Positions 1 to 12,399 of a stretch of DNA of 64,000 nucleotides are shown piece by piece (positions within the stretch are counted from its first letter, which is position 1; each line of letters starts with the position of its first letter). The DNA lies in assembly GCF_014356525.2 (NCBI RefSeq), contig NC_052506.1, forward strand, positions 13,514,783 to 13,578,782. Direction: 5' to 3'. Both the position numbers and the translations under genes were made by a program. A model generated the notes under the pieces. The model was given only the letters and a program-made list of their open reading frames with translations. It did no database searches and was not told where the DNA came from. The DNA is from Nilaparvata lugens. Its lineage: Eukaryota > Arthropoda > Insecta > Hemiptera > Delphacidae.

Positions 1-522
1 TATAGTGCCCAAAGTATTACTTAGCGTACTCCAGATTTGCAGTATGACAACGCAAAATAGTTAGTAGGTTATATTATGGAGCACCAGTGCAGGAAATCAA
101 AATTAAGTTGGTAACACCGACTATGGTATAGTGAGGTCCACGTTATAATATGGCAGTGGAGAACGGCGTTGCCTATTTATCATGTGCCTTGATTGATTTA
201 ATTATTATTATTCAATTTCAAATAAATTAAGGTTTTTATTAATAATAAAATTACACAGTAAAACATTTGATGGTTTTCAGGGAATTCTACCCATAATTAC
301 CCACTTTTCATATTCAATGGTAACTTTAGGAAAAATTTAATGTGAAATACGTGCGCAAAGCTCGTTTGCTGCACTCAAGAACTCACCTACTGCTCGTGCG
401 TAAACGTTTCTTTCGGTGCAGCAAACTTTCACTTTGCGCACTGGTTGCACAAATAACTATTATTTATACATTTCGAACAAGTAAGTTTTATGGTGTTTGC
501 AAGGTGCATAGCCTTCAGCTAT
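1..522. other. AT-rich DNA, nothing assigned
   Basis: I see no domain-bearing ORF, RNA gene or repeat with a second copy here. The open frame at 342-533 starts with GTG and encodes an arginine- and leucine-rich peptide with no recognisable motif, so I do not call it a gene. Confidence 0.5.
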
Positions 523-670
523 ACACACATTGATTTTTGGTGGACGATATTTTACCGTCCTTATAAATTTTATTACATTAAACAGATGATGTTTGTCAAT
601 TTCCGTTTAATCTGCTAGAATTCATAAGGACGGCAAAATATCGTACGTACAAAAATCGACGTGTGCGTGA
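523..670. mobile_element. Foldback MITE, family E, copy 1
   Basis: The two ends are inverted copies: CACACATTGATTTTTG on the left pairs with CAAAAATCGACGTGTGCG on the right, and the inner arms carry GACGATATTTTACCGTCCTTA against its complement. A short loop with ATGATGTTTGTCAA lies in the middle. A second copy, in the opposite orientation, is at 5254-5433, and a more distant relative with the same central motif is at 48319-48508. It has no coding capacity. It is a non-autonomous hairpin element whose transposase family I cannot assign. Confidence 0.8.
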
Positions 671-1319
671 GCAAGGCTTAACTGCAACGATACTCAAAAA
701 GTGACAATGAGTCTTGATTGGAAACTTCAAATGAATAATCCCTATTAATCAGGGGCACTCTTTGAAAATAATGCAGGAATCTAGGCCGGTATTTGGAAAG
801 AGAAATATTTCACGAGCTCTTGAAGTGAACCAAAGCTTTCTCTCTGAAAAAGCCAGATGAAATAAAGAATAAGGACTGCGAAATATTCTCGGTTATCATC
901 ACAGTCAAGAAGTTGTTAATCGAGTGGAGTATGAGATTAAGAAGTAGATTATTGGATTCTCTGAATCATGATTTTTGAATATAATTTTCTTTCGAATCAT
1001 ATCAGTCATATTAGACAACTTCCTTTTAGTCGTGGCTGATTGGAGAAGAAACTATCCATACTACATTCAAATAGACATCTTAGTAATGACAAGAATATCA
1101 TAATAGTATATTCTATACTATAATACTGTAGCACTAGGTACTATACTATCCTGTAATCCTATCCAAATATGATATACTTCATATTATAATAGTAGTGGAT
1201 CAATGCTATACAAAACTATTATAAATAGTAGTATGGTTTTGGCTTTTCCAAAGTAATAATAATAATAAATGCATTTATTCTTCCAATTGATACATTACAC
1301 ATAATCAGCAATTATGAAC
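671..1319. other. AT-rich DNA; possible antisense LINE tail at its right end
   Basis: No gene is visible. An (AAT)n-containing stretch near 1253-1270, followed by TTCTTCCAATTGATACATTAC, resembles the 3' end of a non-LTR element read on the minus strand, but I found no second copy in the window to prove it. Confidence 0.35.
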
Positions 1320-1549
1320 AGTAGAGTAGATGTAGAAAGAAAAATAGAAACCTCAGTACCCTTTTCGAATTATTTAATCACAACATGTTTCGGACATTGA
1401 TGCCATTTTCAAGTGATATGAAGTAAATAAATCAATGTCCGAAGCATGTTGTGATTAAATAATTCGAAAAGGGTACTGAGGTTTCTTTTTTTCTTTCTAT
1501 TTCTATAAAAAGTAGCCCTTTACAGAAAAGAGATAAAGTAGAGTAGATA
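1320..1549. mobile_element. Foldback element with flanking 12-bp direct repeats (family I)
   Basis: Long inverted arms (about 1333-1402 and 1431-1500) share AGTACCCTTTTCGAATTATT and its complement and enclose a 28-bp loop. The flanks carry the same 12 bases, AGTAGAGTAGAT, at 1320-1331 and 1538-1549, which looks like a target-site duplication around the insertion. Related hairpins with an 'accctttt' arm motif are at 47637-47839 and, more distantly, 35232-35352. Non-coding. Confidence 0.75.
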
Positions 1550-4031
1550 TATCACAACAACAATATTGCAAATTATAAAAATAAAGATGATAAAATTATG
1601 CAATTACACGTTGTACAAAGAAACCACAATAACTCATTTACATCAATACAAGAATAAATCATTTCAAGTACCCCGAGGACTAAAAGTCCTGTTTAGGGCA
1701 CCATCATATTTTTAATTAAGAAAAAATAAGCAATCTTGCTGAGTCGGAACTTGCATAATATGACAGGGTAAGGTATTTTAGTTTAGATAATACATGTATA
1801 TCAACATTTTAATCCACTTTACCTGATTTGAAAAGAATAACAAACAATCGATGCACATTCCAAGCAATTGGCAGACTCATAAATTTCATTTTATAAATTT
1901 CCGTCCGTAATAATTATCAACACTATACGAAAACAACTCATGTATCTTGAATAATTAGTGGAAATAATGATAAGTGAAAGTGATATTTTGATCTAATCAC
2001 ATCTTAGAATCGCTCATCTTATTTGAGAGTTCTGAAGAAGACTGATGAAAATTGCAGTGCTAGGTCAACTTTCCACGCTGTTAAACTTTTAAATTCAACC
2101 AGAGAAATCTTCTATTATATCTGCTACATTAATTCTGTGATTCAACATGTAGTCTAACAAAATATGGTTTTGACTGTTGAAATCTAAAGAATGCTTTGAA
2201 TGTTGAGCTCCAGCCTGATTTATAGAACTACTGAGACAATTACTATCATCAATAATGATAATTATGATTGGTTCTAATGATACGAGTAAATTATTGTTTT
2301 TCGCTCATTTTCTGAGTGGAAAGAATCTATTGACTGAGTCTTCAACAGCTGTTTTTAGCAATCAAGATAAATTGGTTTTCCGATAATAGACTACATATTA
2401 CAATGGAGATTAGCCGGGCAGCCTGCGTACGAAACCCCACCCCTCCCGACGATGTTGGCACCCATGGATTAGTTATAGGTAGTGCACAGCATGGACAAGA
2501 ATTATTTATTGGAATTTCATGGGAAAATATGAATGAACGAATACTTTGTCCATAAAAAAATTGATTTTCCAACAAATTTATAGTATACTATGATTGTAGA
2601 ATTCTCGCATTCTATGCGAGACCTCTCGCGGTCTATGGTTTCTCCAGTAAAGTAAAAATTAGATACATAAGTTCAAAAGAAAAATTTAATATAATATTGA
2701 AAGCATGAAGTTGAAATATAAGTGTTGTCAAAGTGTATTACTCTCTCCTAATGAAATTGGATTTTGGTTCATTATTTTAATTACATTGGATTGTAATATC
2801 CACGCTAACACAAATTTTCCTCGGAATTGAAAAACTCAATTATTTTCAGAGAGCTAGAAAGCCAACAATTCGTTGATAGCTCATACAATATGCAAATTAA
2901 TGTCCATTCCGATGGACTTACATGATTATTTTATCCCTAATTTCAGCTTGTAACTGGGTTAGCACACACATGGGAAGTGAAATGGAAACGTAAAAACAGA
3001 AATAATTATACAGAAGAATCGTATATTGTAATTAGACAGCGGAATAGTAATAGGCTGCAGGGTAGCCACGTCACAACATGGCCTGCACTTCATAATTCAA
3101 TTTCATTATTTTATTTTTACTTCTGTTTGTATCAATTAGCTTTATTCGGCTGTTTCTAATCTCACGTTGAGTTTAATTTAACATATAATGATAGATAATG
3201 AGTGACTGGAGTGTGAAGGGACATTCATCAGTGTTATTAAACAGTGCACTTTCATCTTATCCAATCTTCAAAAAGTAGATTCTATCCATCCATGGTGTTG
3301 TAGATCGTACGTAATCTATTCCATTGTGAAATATGAATGTAGGCTACAAAATATTCATGTTCATAATCTATTCCTCCAACAAATTTATTTTATCAATGAA
3401 AATAAAAACAAACTGATAAGAAATACATCTGAGAAATACTCAAACCAAAAAACATATTAAAAACTATCATAAAATAAGGATGGTGGAAGACTGTGCGCAA
3501 AGATCGAGTGCAAAAATTATTAGAAAACATATAATAAAAAACAACATTACATGTATAAAACAGTAGAAAAGAGTAATCGAGAAAAAAAATTGAAAATGTT
3601 TTCCAATTTGGAGTAGGAAAAACAATATTGTTATAGTAATTAGAAGAGAACAAAGGAAATAATAAAATGAATCTCACTTGAAAAAGTGTTATTAGGTGAA
3701 AATGCACTCATAGATAATGAAAAATAGGCTACATGATAACAGAATAAAATTAAAATTACAAGATATTGCATTATAAATCAAACTTTCAAACCTCTTATCG
3801 GAAGGAATTCAGTCCGAGAAATTGAATGAATAATATGGGTATGTTCTATGCATTGAATGGTCACATTAAGTCATAAAATGACATTGAATCTCAAATTAAA
3901 TTCACTATCAGAACAAGGAGAAAATAAAAATGGAAACATATGAATGAGAAAATATGCATGAGCATGTAAGCCTGAGAGTAAGCAGGGTCTTCTACAGTAG
4001 AATTCTAGACGTTTTCTTAGAAAATTTATTT
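1550..4031. other. AT-rich DNA without an assigned gene
   Basis: No reliable gene is seen. Open frames at 2342-2575 (-), 2977-3159 (+) and 3393-3707 (-) are low-complexity or motif-free. A short GC-richer patch at 2410-2470 includes the cysteine-containing peptide CPCCALPITNPW on the minus strand, with no splice context I can defend. The stretch 1670-1720 (ACCCCGAGGACTAAAAGTCC and neighbours) may belong to a dispersed element, but it is single copy here. Confidence 0.4.
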
Positions 4032-4060
4032 GATTTACAGCATTTTATTTGGATTTTAGA
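4032..4060 (+). repeat. 3'-end fragment of the 4.2-kb SINE family
   Basis: The stretch reads GATTTACAGCATTTTATTTG and continues as TTTTAGA, matching the 3' tail of the SINE that starts 126 bases downstream. It is either a truncated older copy or a partial duplication of the tail. Confidence 0.55.
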
Positions 4061-4185
4061 AGAAAAAAGTGTAGACATTTTTAACTAGAGACCTCCTGGG
4101 TTGAAGAACTCGCTCACGAACAGTAATTCCCAAGGTATCTAGAATTCATTGTTTTCTAGGTTCATTGGTAATTTCCATCTGTAGA

Positions 4186-4404
4186 CTGGCTGGCCGCTAT
4201 GGCTTGATGAGCGCTGCTATCCAGAGATTTTCAGTTTCTAGGAGTTACCGGGTTCGATTCCCGGGCTGACAAATAACTTTTGAAAAGTAGCGCTCATCAA
4301 ATTTCCATCTAGCTGTTCCCCCTGTTGTCGATATCTGTAGTAGCAGAAGTCTTCGGGGTGATTTACAGCATTTAATTTGGATTTTCGTTTGATGATAATG
4401 ATTA
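4186..4404 (+). mobile_element. tRNA-derived SINE, near full-length copy
   Basis: The head resembles a tRNA gene: an A-box-like TGGCCGCTATGG near 4191 and a perfect B box GGTTCGATTCC at about 4251-4261, which would bind TFIIIC for RNA polymerase III transcription. A body with TCTTCGGGGTGATTTACAGC and the tail TTTTCGTTTGATGATAATG follow. Truncated copies of the same body lie at 20108-20245 (+), 12302-12399 (-) and 48673-48815 (-). It encodes no protein and would depend on a LINE reverse transcriptase. This is the only copy in the window that keeps the promoter boxes. Confidence 0.85.
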
Positions 4405-5253
4405 GAAAATGATCTTGAAAAGTATTTGATAAACTCAATATCTGTTCCATCTTGGATAAAGAAGAACTCATGTTGTAAGAAAGTCGTATTATTCCTATAA
4501 GCTATTACTCGACAGAAAACATGATAAATGATACTGAATGTGTATCATGGAGGTGCATTCCAACTTGATATTTTTCAACCTCAAATGTTGTTTTTCCAGC
4601 ACAGAAGATCAACTTACTCGGTGATCTTGAAAACGGCATTTTAATAAACTGGATGAATTAACAGCAGCGAAACTAATGCTCGGTGAGGTGTGTATTGAAA
4701 TGTAGCCGACACTTAGCTATTGGATGTTGAGTCATGTTGGAAATTTACGTCAGAATGGAATCTTGTCGGCATCATCGTCAACTCAGCAAGCAAAACAGTA
4801 GCAAGTAGCGGGTAGCCTCCTCCTCTGATACACACAAGCCGGTTATTTATTACCTCGACTCAAGATTAATATCATCCTTCATGCTATTTGCATATTCATA
4901 ATATTTTAACAGCACTCATTTATTCTAGGTGATGAAATTATCGTTATTAGAATTATTAATTTTATTATTATTCATCTAGCTTTTCCCGCTGGCCAACTGC
5001 GCACCGTAATTAGTTGCCACCACAACCATCAAATCTTGATTAAAATTCCAATTCTGTTTTCAAGTTTCTTTCCTTTTTGCTCTTCAGTTATAATTAAATT
5101 AGCATTTATTTTCTCTAGCTGAGCATTGGCTATAATTCCCAGTGTATAGTTAGTTGATAACAATTTTATCACTCTTTACGAATCATTCATACATAATATG
5201 AATGTAATAATATGATAAGGAATGTTCATGAACAGAGAATATAATAATTAATA
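4405..5253. other. AT-rich DNA, nothing assigned
   Basis: No ORF with recognisable motifs and no repeat with a partner in the window. The stretch 4680-4850 is slightly richer in GC and appears unique. Confidence 0.45.
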
Positions 5254-5433
5254 CCTTTAATCCCTGCACACACACACCTCGATTTTTGTTCGTACGATAT
5301 TTTCCGTCCTCATGAATTCTATCAGATTAAATGGAACTTGACAAACATCATCTGTTTAATCTAATATAATTTATAAGGTCGGCAAAATACTGTACGAACA
5401 AAAATCGATGTGTGTGTGCGGGGCTTAAAGGTA
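5254..5433. mobile_element. Foldback MITE, family E, copy 2
   Basis: The inverted ends are CCCTGCACACACACACCTCG and its approximate complement at 5400-5424, with inner arms CGTACGATATTTTCCGTCC and GGACGG-type complements. It is the same family as 523-670 but in reverse orientation. Its right end runs straight into the palindrome that begins at 5427, so two hairpins sit back to back. Confidence 0.8.
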
Positions 5434-5642
5434 GGCGCACACAGATCGTCATCGGACGGACGGCACGCATCGGACGGATCGGATTATTATATTTGATGCA
5501 TTGTTTTCAATTGGAGTGCGCATACCTATACGGATGCGGATAGGTATGCACACTCTAATTGAAAACATTGCATCAAATATAATAATCCGATCCGTCCGAT
5601 GCGTGCCGTCCGTCCGATGACGATCTGTGTGCGCCTACCTTT
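5427..5642. mobile_element. Near-perfect 216-bp palindrome (foldback element)
   Basis: Left arm AAAGGTAGGCGCACACAGAT onward is repeated as its reverse complement ending in GTGCGCCTACCTTT. The arms are about 100 bp with very few differences and are separated by the 10-base core ACGGATGCGG. The arms are GC-rich in places (CATCGGACGGACGGC), unlike the surrounding DNA. No second copy exists in this window. It has no coding capacity. It is most simply a young foldback MITE. Confidence 0.85.
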
Positions 5643-5675
5643 ATAGTATGATATCGAATTTTTCATGGATGAAAA

Positions 5676-5955
5676 CCATTGAGAGAACATAGCATGAGGA
5701 GATATCCCATGGTATAGGTAGTTTATGTTCCAAATTTCAAGCCGATTCTTTGTTAACTCAAACTGATACTGCCGACTACTGTTGATTATTACTGTTTTGA
5801 CCAGGTGAGAGTGTAAGAATAGCACAGTATGAGACACTACCAACGTCACATAGCTTCACCAAAAAACAACTACTAGGACTATCGGCTTGGGATAACAGTG
5901 AAATTTAGAACATGTGATATACCATGGTATATCTTCTTGTGCTATCTTCTCCCTA
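5676..5955. mobile_element. Foldback MITE, family F, copy 1
   Basis: Ends GAGAGAACATAGCATGAGG and GTGCTATCTTCTCCC are inverted. Inner arms share ATATCCCATGGTATA and ATACCATGGTATAT, and AAGCCGAT against ATCGGCTT. It matches the better preserved element at 53961-54227 and the 51-bp derivative at 56081-56131. Its arms have diverged, so it is the oldest of the three. Confidence 0.75.
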
Positions 5956-6165
5956 GGATAATAACTCTAGGCTACGGTGGTTACAAAACGTCAAACTTTC
6001 AATTTTAAACTTTAATTGAAATTGGTCAAAGTAAGTTCAAACCTATTCAATTACAATATAACCCCACCCATTGTGATGGCTATTGAAATCTCCCACATAC
6101 ATGACTGGGTGATCAAAAACCGGTAGTACAGATCCACCCCACTGGGTGGTGGGGGGTTTATAGAT

Positions 6166-6408
6166 ATTATGATACATTCTATGATTCATTTGAAGTATTA
6201 TGTCAACCTTCAAAATTCAAAATCTTCAAATTCCTGGATCAAAAATCAAGTGACGAAGCTGTGTGATATCATAGCCTCAACCTTTGGATAACATTAACTT
6301 TTATCAAAAATTTTGGAGAGAAATAGTACAGGCTCAGCCTAGTTTTTCCTTAAATGTCATAATTATTATGATTGTAGTATTTTGTACAATAAATTAATAA
6401 AATAATAG
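6166..6408 (+). mobile_element. 3' end of a non-LTR retrotransposon, copy 1
   Basis: The stretch runs from TTTGAAGTATTATGTCAACC to GTACAATAAATTAATAAAAT and matches base for base over most of its length the reverse complement of 20285-20548. The AATAAA-containing, A-rich right end and the shared 3' terminus with different outer flanks are typical of 5'-truncated LINE copies. No reverse-transcriptase coding part remains, so the clade is unknown. Confidence 0.75.
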
Positions 6409-7079
6409 AAAATTTACTATTGTTGTACTAGAGATGACTATTGCCAGTATGAATGCACTTCAGTGCAACTCTTGTGGGTAACACTGGTACTTTAGCAAAT
6501 ACCTTGCCTCACATAAGTAGGAACTTCGTTTGCCCGCATATTTGTTAGCGTTGATGAATTTTGGGAAACCACTGTTCAAGTACCAACTTCGAGGAATGTA
6601 TATATGATATATACTATATTCATCAATTACAAATGATTACTAGTATTCTTTTGTTGATATTATTTCAGACACTAATCTATTCAATTCAGTGGACTACATT
6701 ACAAGTATAGAAGGCTTGTAGATGAATGCTGAGAGAAAGGTGGATGAAATTTAACAAGCGGATCCATTCATTGTCTCACAGCTACTGATAGATGTGTTGA
6801 AGGCTATTTGAAAATGGACGGTATTTTTCCCGTCCAAGTCTTGAGAGCAAGATAAATTCTCAGGTAAGAGGAAGCTTAAACGATAACAATCAATATTAAA
6901 GTGGCGTGGATGGTTAGCTGATAATGGTCGGAGCTGGGCATAGATCAGCGTAGCTGGTAGCTGGTAAGGAACAGAGCAGAAAAGGGCAAGTGACGAAGAT
7001 CCTTCCACTACCGATATAAGCAATTCAACGATTATCCTGTCAGGATTCGTTGCCAGCCAAATTATGAGGGGAATCAATC
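6409..7079. other. Mostly AT-rich DNA, nothing assigned
   Basis: The open frame on the minus strand at 6751-7077 (108 codons) shows no domain. I see no splice or start context that would make it a gene, and no partner repeat. Confidence 0.4.
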
Positions 7080-7600
7080 TTGGGGGAAGGACGGGCTTCT
7101 ATTATTTTCCGTGATACTTAAAAAGTGGACGACTGGGACGACTGGGTTGGTTGAGTTGGCCGCTGGCAACGAAGACGACGCGTAATTAGAGACTATGCAA
7201 ATCGCAACCCGGACACTGATGGATTCCTTACATCAATCTGACAGCAGGCCCGGTAGCCCGACCATTACTTGCGCGTAATTCATTTATGAGGTCGCAGCCC
7301 CTCCCTACAATCATTACTTATATCTCCCCTACTCCTCCACCCCATACTCGCATCCTTGAAGTGTGAGTACACAGTGAAGCGACCACCGTTTACATTAGTT
7401 TTCATGCTACCGTCCGGCCAAAGGCGATTCGAAATAGCCTCGTGAACGAGTAGCCATAGCTCATGTAAACAATTTTAAAACAGAATTTCCCTAGCTAATG
7501 AATACGCCGCATTGATTTGTGTGTCCTGTCCAGCAGCGCCCTGGTCAAAGAACCACACCTGTGTGAAATTCAATGGAATATAACAGCTCTCCCAGTTCAC
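7080..7600. other. GC-richer unique block, possible cis-regulatory DNA
   Basis: Base composition rises sharply against both flanks and I found no second copy. Words such as GCGCGTAATTCATTTATGAG (about 7270) and GTTTACATTAG resemble homeodomain and forkhead sites. No reading frame is convincing. Reading this as an enhancer is inference from composition and uniqueness only. Confidence 0.3.
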
Positions 7601-7828
7601 TACACTTCAAACTTTATTTTACTTTTGGAGACATCAATAGTTTGATACTTTCAACTACATAAGCTAACAATGACAACGATTAGGAAATTGATCTATCATT
7701 CCATTTCTGGATTCGGTTGGGTAATAAAAGATAAATTTTCCATCCGACAAATCAAAGTTTTTGGAAAATAAAAATTTTAACTATTTCATTAAAGAGTTTA
7801 GAACCTTTTTACACTATGAACAAAGATA

Positions 7829-8050
7829 TCGTGGAATAAGAGCAAAATTGTCAATTCCACGTAATTTATTCAAGCTAAACTGAAGTTTCAATGCACTCAA
7901 GGCATCAGTGGTCTTTTTAGGTTAGTCAAATTTAGTCTAACCAAAAAAGACCATTGATGATGATGATGATGCCTTAAGTGCATTGAAACTCGATTTTGGC
8001 TCAAATAAATATTATGTGGAGCTGACAATATCGCTTTTATTCCACCTTAA
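7829..8050. mobile_element. Foldback MITE, family D, copy 1
   Basis: Terminal inverted repeats GTGGAATAAGAGCAAAATTG and CAATATCGCTTTTATTCCAC enclose inner arms carrying TTTCAATGCACTCAAGGCATC and GATGCCTTAAGTGCATTGAAA. A (GAT)n run sits in the right half near 7957. A second copy is at 44914-45163. No coding capacity. Confidence 0.8.
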
Positions 8051-8487
8051 TAGTTTAGAACCCACCGAACATGGAGATTGGCGGTATACTATATCTCTTT
8101 CCATCATAACCTATTTAAAAGACCACACTTTTGCAAGATCTACCCTATTTTCCGGATGATTTCATTATAAGAATAGGATAGCGAAGACTAATATTATTAT
8201 TGAACCTTGTATGAATGTTGAAAATTTCTTTCATTTGAAATAACCTCAGAATTCTTCCCGATTCTATTTTAATTCAAATCAGCTCTTCATAATCAATAAA
8301 TTAACATAATAACTTATGCTTTCTACATACTGAAACTGTGCATAATTATTTTAATTAATTATAACATTAATTTCTTGAGTTTTTGAGCTAAAGAGCCGCC
8401 CCTATCCACAATCAACGCCTATATGGATATATTATTAACCTGAATTCGAATAGGTTTTCTGTTTCCAATCAATTGTATGATTTCAAA
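8051..8487. other. AT-rich DNA, nothing assigned
   Basis: No ORF, RNA gene or partnered repeat is visible in this interval. Confidence 0.45.
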
Positions 8488-8634
8488 TGCCCGTTCAAAA
8501 AAGCCCGTATTGTAGTCGTGATTCATTCCACAAGAACCAATCAGAGAACTCCTCTTTACGAAAAAGCCTTCTCTGATTGGTTCTCGTGGAATGAATCACG
8601 ATTAGAATTAAACCGGCTTTTGTGCAACCGGGCC
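8488..8634. mobile_element. Foldback MITE, family A (GCAACCGGGCC ends), copy 1
   Basis: Inverted arms carry GAACCAATCAGAGAA and TTCTCTGATTGGTTC, with the right end ACCGGCTTTTGTGCAACCGG. The left terminus is eroded (TGCCCGTTCAAAAAAGCCCG). It is the most abundant element in the window, with related copies at 25849-26512, 34463-34602, 43775-43921, 45842-45995 and 46149-46302. It encodes nothing; the 76-codon frame across it is a by-product of the hairpin. Confidence 0.85.
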
Positions 8635-10085
8635 GTAATGTTATTCTTACAAGCCTTACTTCGTAAAATTAAAGAGGAATCTGCGGCTCAAAACATAAAC
8701 TGAGTGGCTTATCGAAATGATAACTCAATGGCATTTTTTATTTGGTATTTTTATTCATAAGTGAAAACAAGGTATTCGATCTCATTTTGAAGCAACGGTT
8801 GATTATTGCATTATTCACTATTCTATATAATTCAATAGCATGACATATATTCAACTAAAATGTTCATTCCATTTTTTATTGTTTAAACCACTGCGTTGCC
8901 GAATGGCTTGATCAGCGGAATAGTTGTGTGTGACAGAATACAGAGTACAACAATAGAAGTACGGCTTGTAGGCTACTCTGCGCCCGATTTCAATAATGAA
9001 AGATTACTCTGAAGGAAACTCATCTTCATTCAAATGAATTTGAAATAAGATGGATCAAGGGGAGATATCCTGTTCTGTATAGAGTATTATTTCACAAATA
9101 ATATAACTTATTATAGCTAAGTTTACCAATATTATTTATTTATTTATTCCATTGCCAATCACAAATCATTATTGGATATATTATTAATTAAGTAGGAAAG
9201 TGAACAAGTGACATCCAACCAATCAGTCAACTAAATTTGACGCTCGGAATCATCTTCATAGAAAATCATTGGAAAATTTCACATTGGTATGCCAGGACAA
9301 TAAATAAACATGCAATAGGCCTATACTGTAGGTGTCAATGATAATAGTAATTTATACCATTGCCAATAAAACCAAATTCAGTATTAATTGAATATTTATT
9401 ATTATAGTATTAGTGTATTATTTTTCATTGGATACTTGTATACAAGTACTCATTACTCATCAGTACTCATATAAATTATTAGATCATTCAAGACAGCGAG
9501 TAAAATGAAACTATCAGGCTTATTTTTAATCAAACTTCTATAGGTAGTATCCGTTTTAGTTTTCATTTATAATGCGGGAAATTTCCAATCACTTAAAATT
9601 ATGTGATATGCAGGAATGGTAGAAAAATTAGTGAAAGGAAACCATACGGAAATGGAATACTAATGAAATACAAATACAGCTCATATCATGAGCATGTTTC
9701 ACAAGCATGAAGTTGAAGGAGGATAAAAATTTCCTATTACAGTGAACATCACATAGCAGCTGAAATATTTGCCTATTTCCCCACATTGAGGACTTTTATT
9801 ATTTCGCAAAGGAAATGATCAGTATAATTAGCAAATTTTTGTCCAATATGGCAAGCAATTAGTTGAGATAAGGTCTGATCTCATCTAGTAGTTAGCATTA
9901 GCATGCATATTTTTCATTAAATCGATTCGGTGGAATTGGAATCATCATCTCTCATCAGAAGGCGTATTCTCCAATCAAGCTTCATTGTGTACAAATTATC
10001 AAAAACACATAGTCTGAAAGGGTAATTTATGTTAATTAATCGAAGAGTATTAAACGAGACAGGTACCGACCGGTCTGAGTCGTTC
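8635..10085. other. AT-rich DNA, nothing assigned
   Basis: I see no gene. A tRNA-like phrase GCCGAATGGCTTGATCAGCG near 8897 resembles the head of the 4.2-kb SINE but does not continue into its body, so I leave it unassigned. Confidence 0.4.
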
Positions 10086-10180
10086 GGGAGATGGATGGAT
10101 GGATGTGGCTGGTTTTGGTGTGGGGGGGGGGGTTGTGAGGGGTTCATTCCATTGAGTAAGGGGGAGGGGAGGGGGATTCA
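10086..10180 (+). repeat. GGAT run followed by G-rich tracts
   Basis: A short (GGAT)n run is followed by an unbroken run of about 11 G residues at 10122-10132, then GGGGGAGGGGAGGGGG near 10160-10175. Four or more G-runs within 60 bases could form a G-quadruplex on this strand. The 104-codon frame across it is glycine- and arginine-rich because of this composition, so I do not call it a gene. Confidence 0.6.
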
Positions 10181-10563
10181 AGGCCGCGCTAGATTCCAAT
10201 CAGTGGCTCATGAAATATTCATCGAGTCCGTCATCTTAATACCCAATTATGATGCTGACAGCAGAATTATGCCTTATACTTGTAATCACACGGTATACCT
10301 ATTAACGAAAGAGGCAAGCGAGGTTATGTTGGGGTTAATTTAACCCATTTAATAATATTCCAAGGAAGGGTACCTACCCCTGCAGTTCAGCTTTGTCTCG
10401 ATCACGTAAGCTGGCCTCGCCGCTCAGGCTACCTTCTTAATTAATAACCGCTCCACACATGAGGCAACACTCGTAACAAGTTTAAATTATTATTTACTTT
10501 CATCTCATGTGTTCGGTCTACTGTTTTCTAAACTGAAACTTCATAGATAGTGCACTTCATTAT

Positions 10564-11475
<912 letters not shown>

Positions 11476-11589
11476 TATAGTATATTTACATTCATTATCT
11501 TTCTGTATCTTATGTGAAAGTGAAAAAAATACATAATTATATCAATCATGATTTCGTATAAATAAAAATGATTTTTGATGCTGCACTCA

Positions 11590-12082
11590 TCTCTATATAT
11601 AAGAATGAATGTCTGTTTGTGTGTAAGTTTGTTAGTTTGTTTGTTCCCTATAGACTCGTAAACTACTTGATAGAACGGCATGAAACTTTGGGAATATGTT
11701 GTGTGAATATTGGGGATGGTTTCTGACCAGAAATTTTCATAGGGGATAATAATAATTATAGTAATCCATTTTACAGACCTATGTTTTCGAAATTGTCGGC
11801 CGAGCGGCTAACGTAGAACGGGAAGATCATCATGATTCAAGATCATGTTGTGATAATATGATTTAGCATGTGAACATATGAGCTGTAATAAACAAGTCAC
11901 TCTGTGATAAAATATTGTTTACTGGTATTAGAACGGTAGGTTTAAGCACATAGGAAGTCCGTATTGAGATATAAATAAAAATATTGTTTGTCAGATAAAT
12001 TTCATGATTCACCAAATAAAGTCAAGTGTGACATGATATACATTGACTTTTTGGCGGTACGAAGTTCGCCGGGTGAGCTAGT
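11590..12082 (+). mobile_element. Helitron-like non-autonomous element
   Basis: It begins TCTCTATATATAAG with AATGAATGTCTGTTTGT, the opening common to many insect rolling-circle elements. It ends in a short hairpin (GGCG ... CGCC at about 12053-12070) followed by GGGTGAGCTAGT. The 5' TC, the 3' hairpin and the CTAG terminus before T fit the Helitron rule of insertion between A and T without target duplication. No Rep/helicase coding is present. The assignment rests on termini only. Confidence 0.6.
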
Positions 12083-12301
12083 AGCTATATGAATATGAAT
12101 TCCATACCTAGAATGGGTACTACTATATTTTAAATAATTTTATTCCATAATATCTATTGATCTTAAATGGATCGGTAGGCTCATAATATATTAATAATTG
12201 AGCGATGATTTGAATTGATTGATTTATAACTGATCATTACGATTAGGGAACGGTTCAAAAAGCTTCATTGATAAATGATAAAATAATCCTGATTCTTCTT
12301 T

Positions 12302-12399
12302 TTATTATCAAACGAAAATCCAAAAAAAATGCTGTAATTCACCCAAAGACTTGTGCTACTGCAAATATTGACAACAGGGTAAACAGCTAGATGGAAATT
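12302..12399 (-). mobile_element. SINE fragment, 4.2-kb family, minus strand
   Basis: The reverse complement matches the body and 3' tail of the SINE at 4186-4404, including the words read here as CAAACGAAAATCC, GCTGTAATTCACCC and TTGACAACAGGGT. The tRNA-like head is missing, as expected from 5' truncation during reverse transcription. It is more diverged than the 20.1-kb copy. Confidence 0.8.

Noticed and set aside
2342..2575. Cysteine-containing 77-codon minus-strand frame as a possible exon
   Set aside because: Interesting composition over about 25 residues, but no defensible splice sites, start or family.
4186..4275. A functional tRNA gene
   Set aside because: A and B boxes are present, but a cloverleaf cannot be folded convincingly and the sequence continues into a repeated SINE body.
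5526..5849. 107-codon minus-strand frame
   Set aside because: It runs across half of the palindrome and half of a family F MITE, both non-coding.
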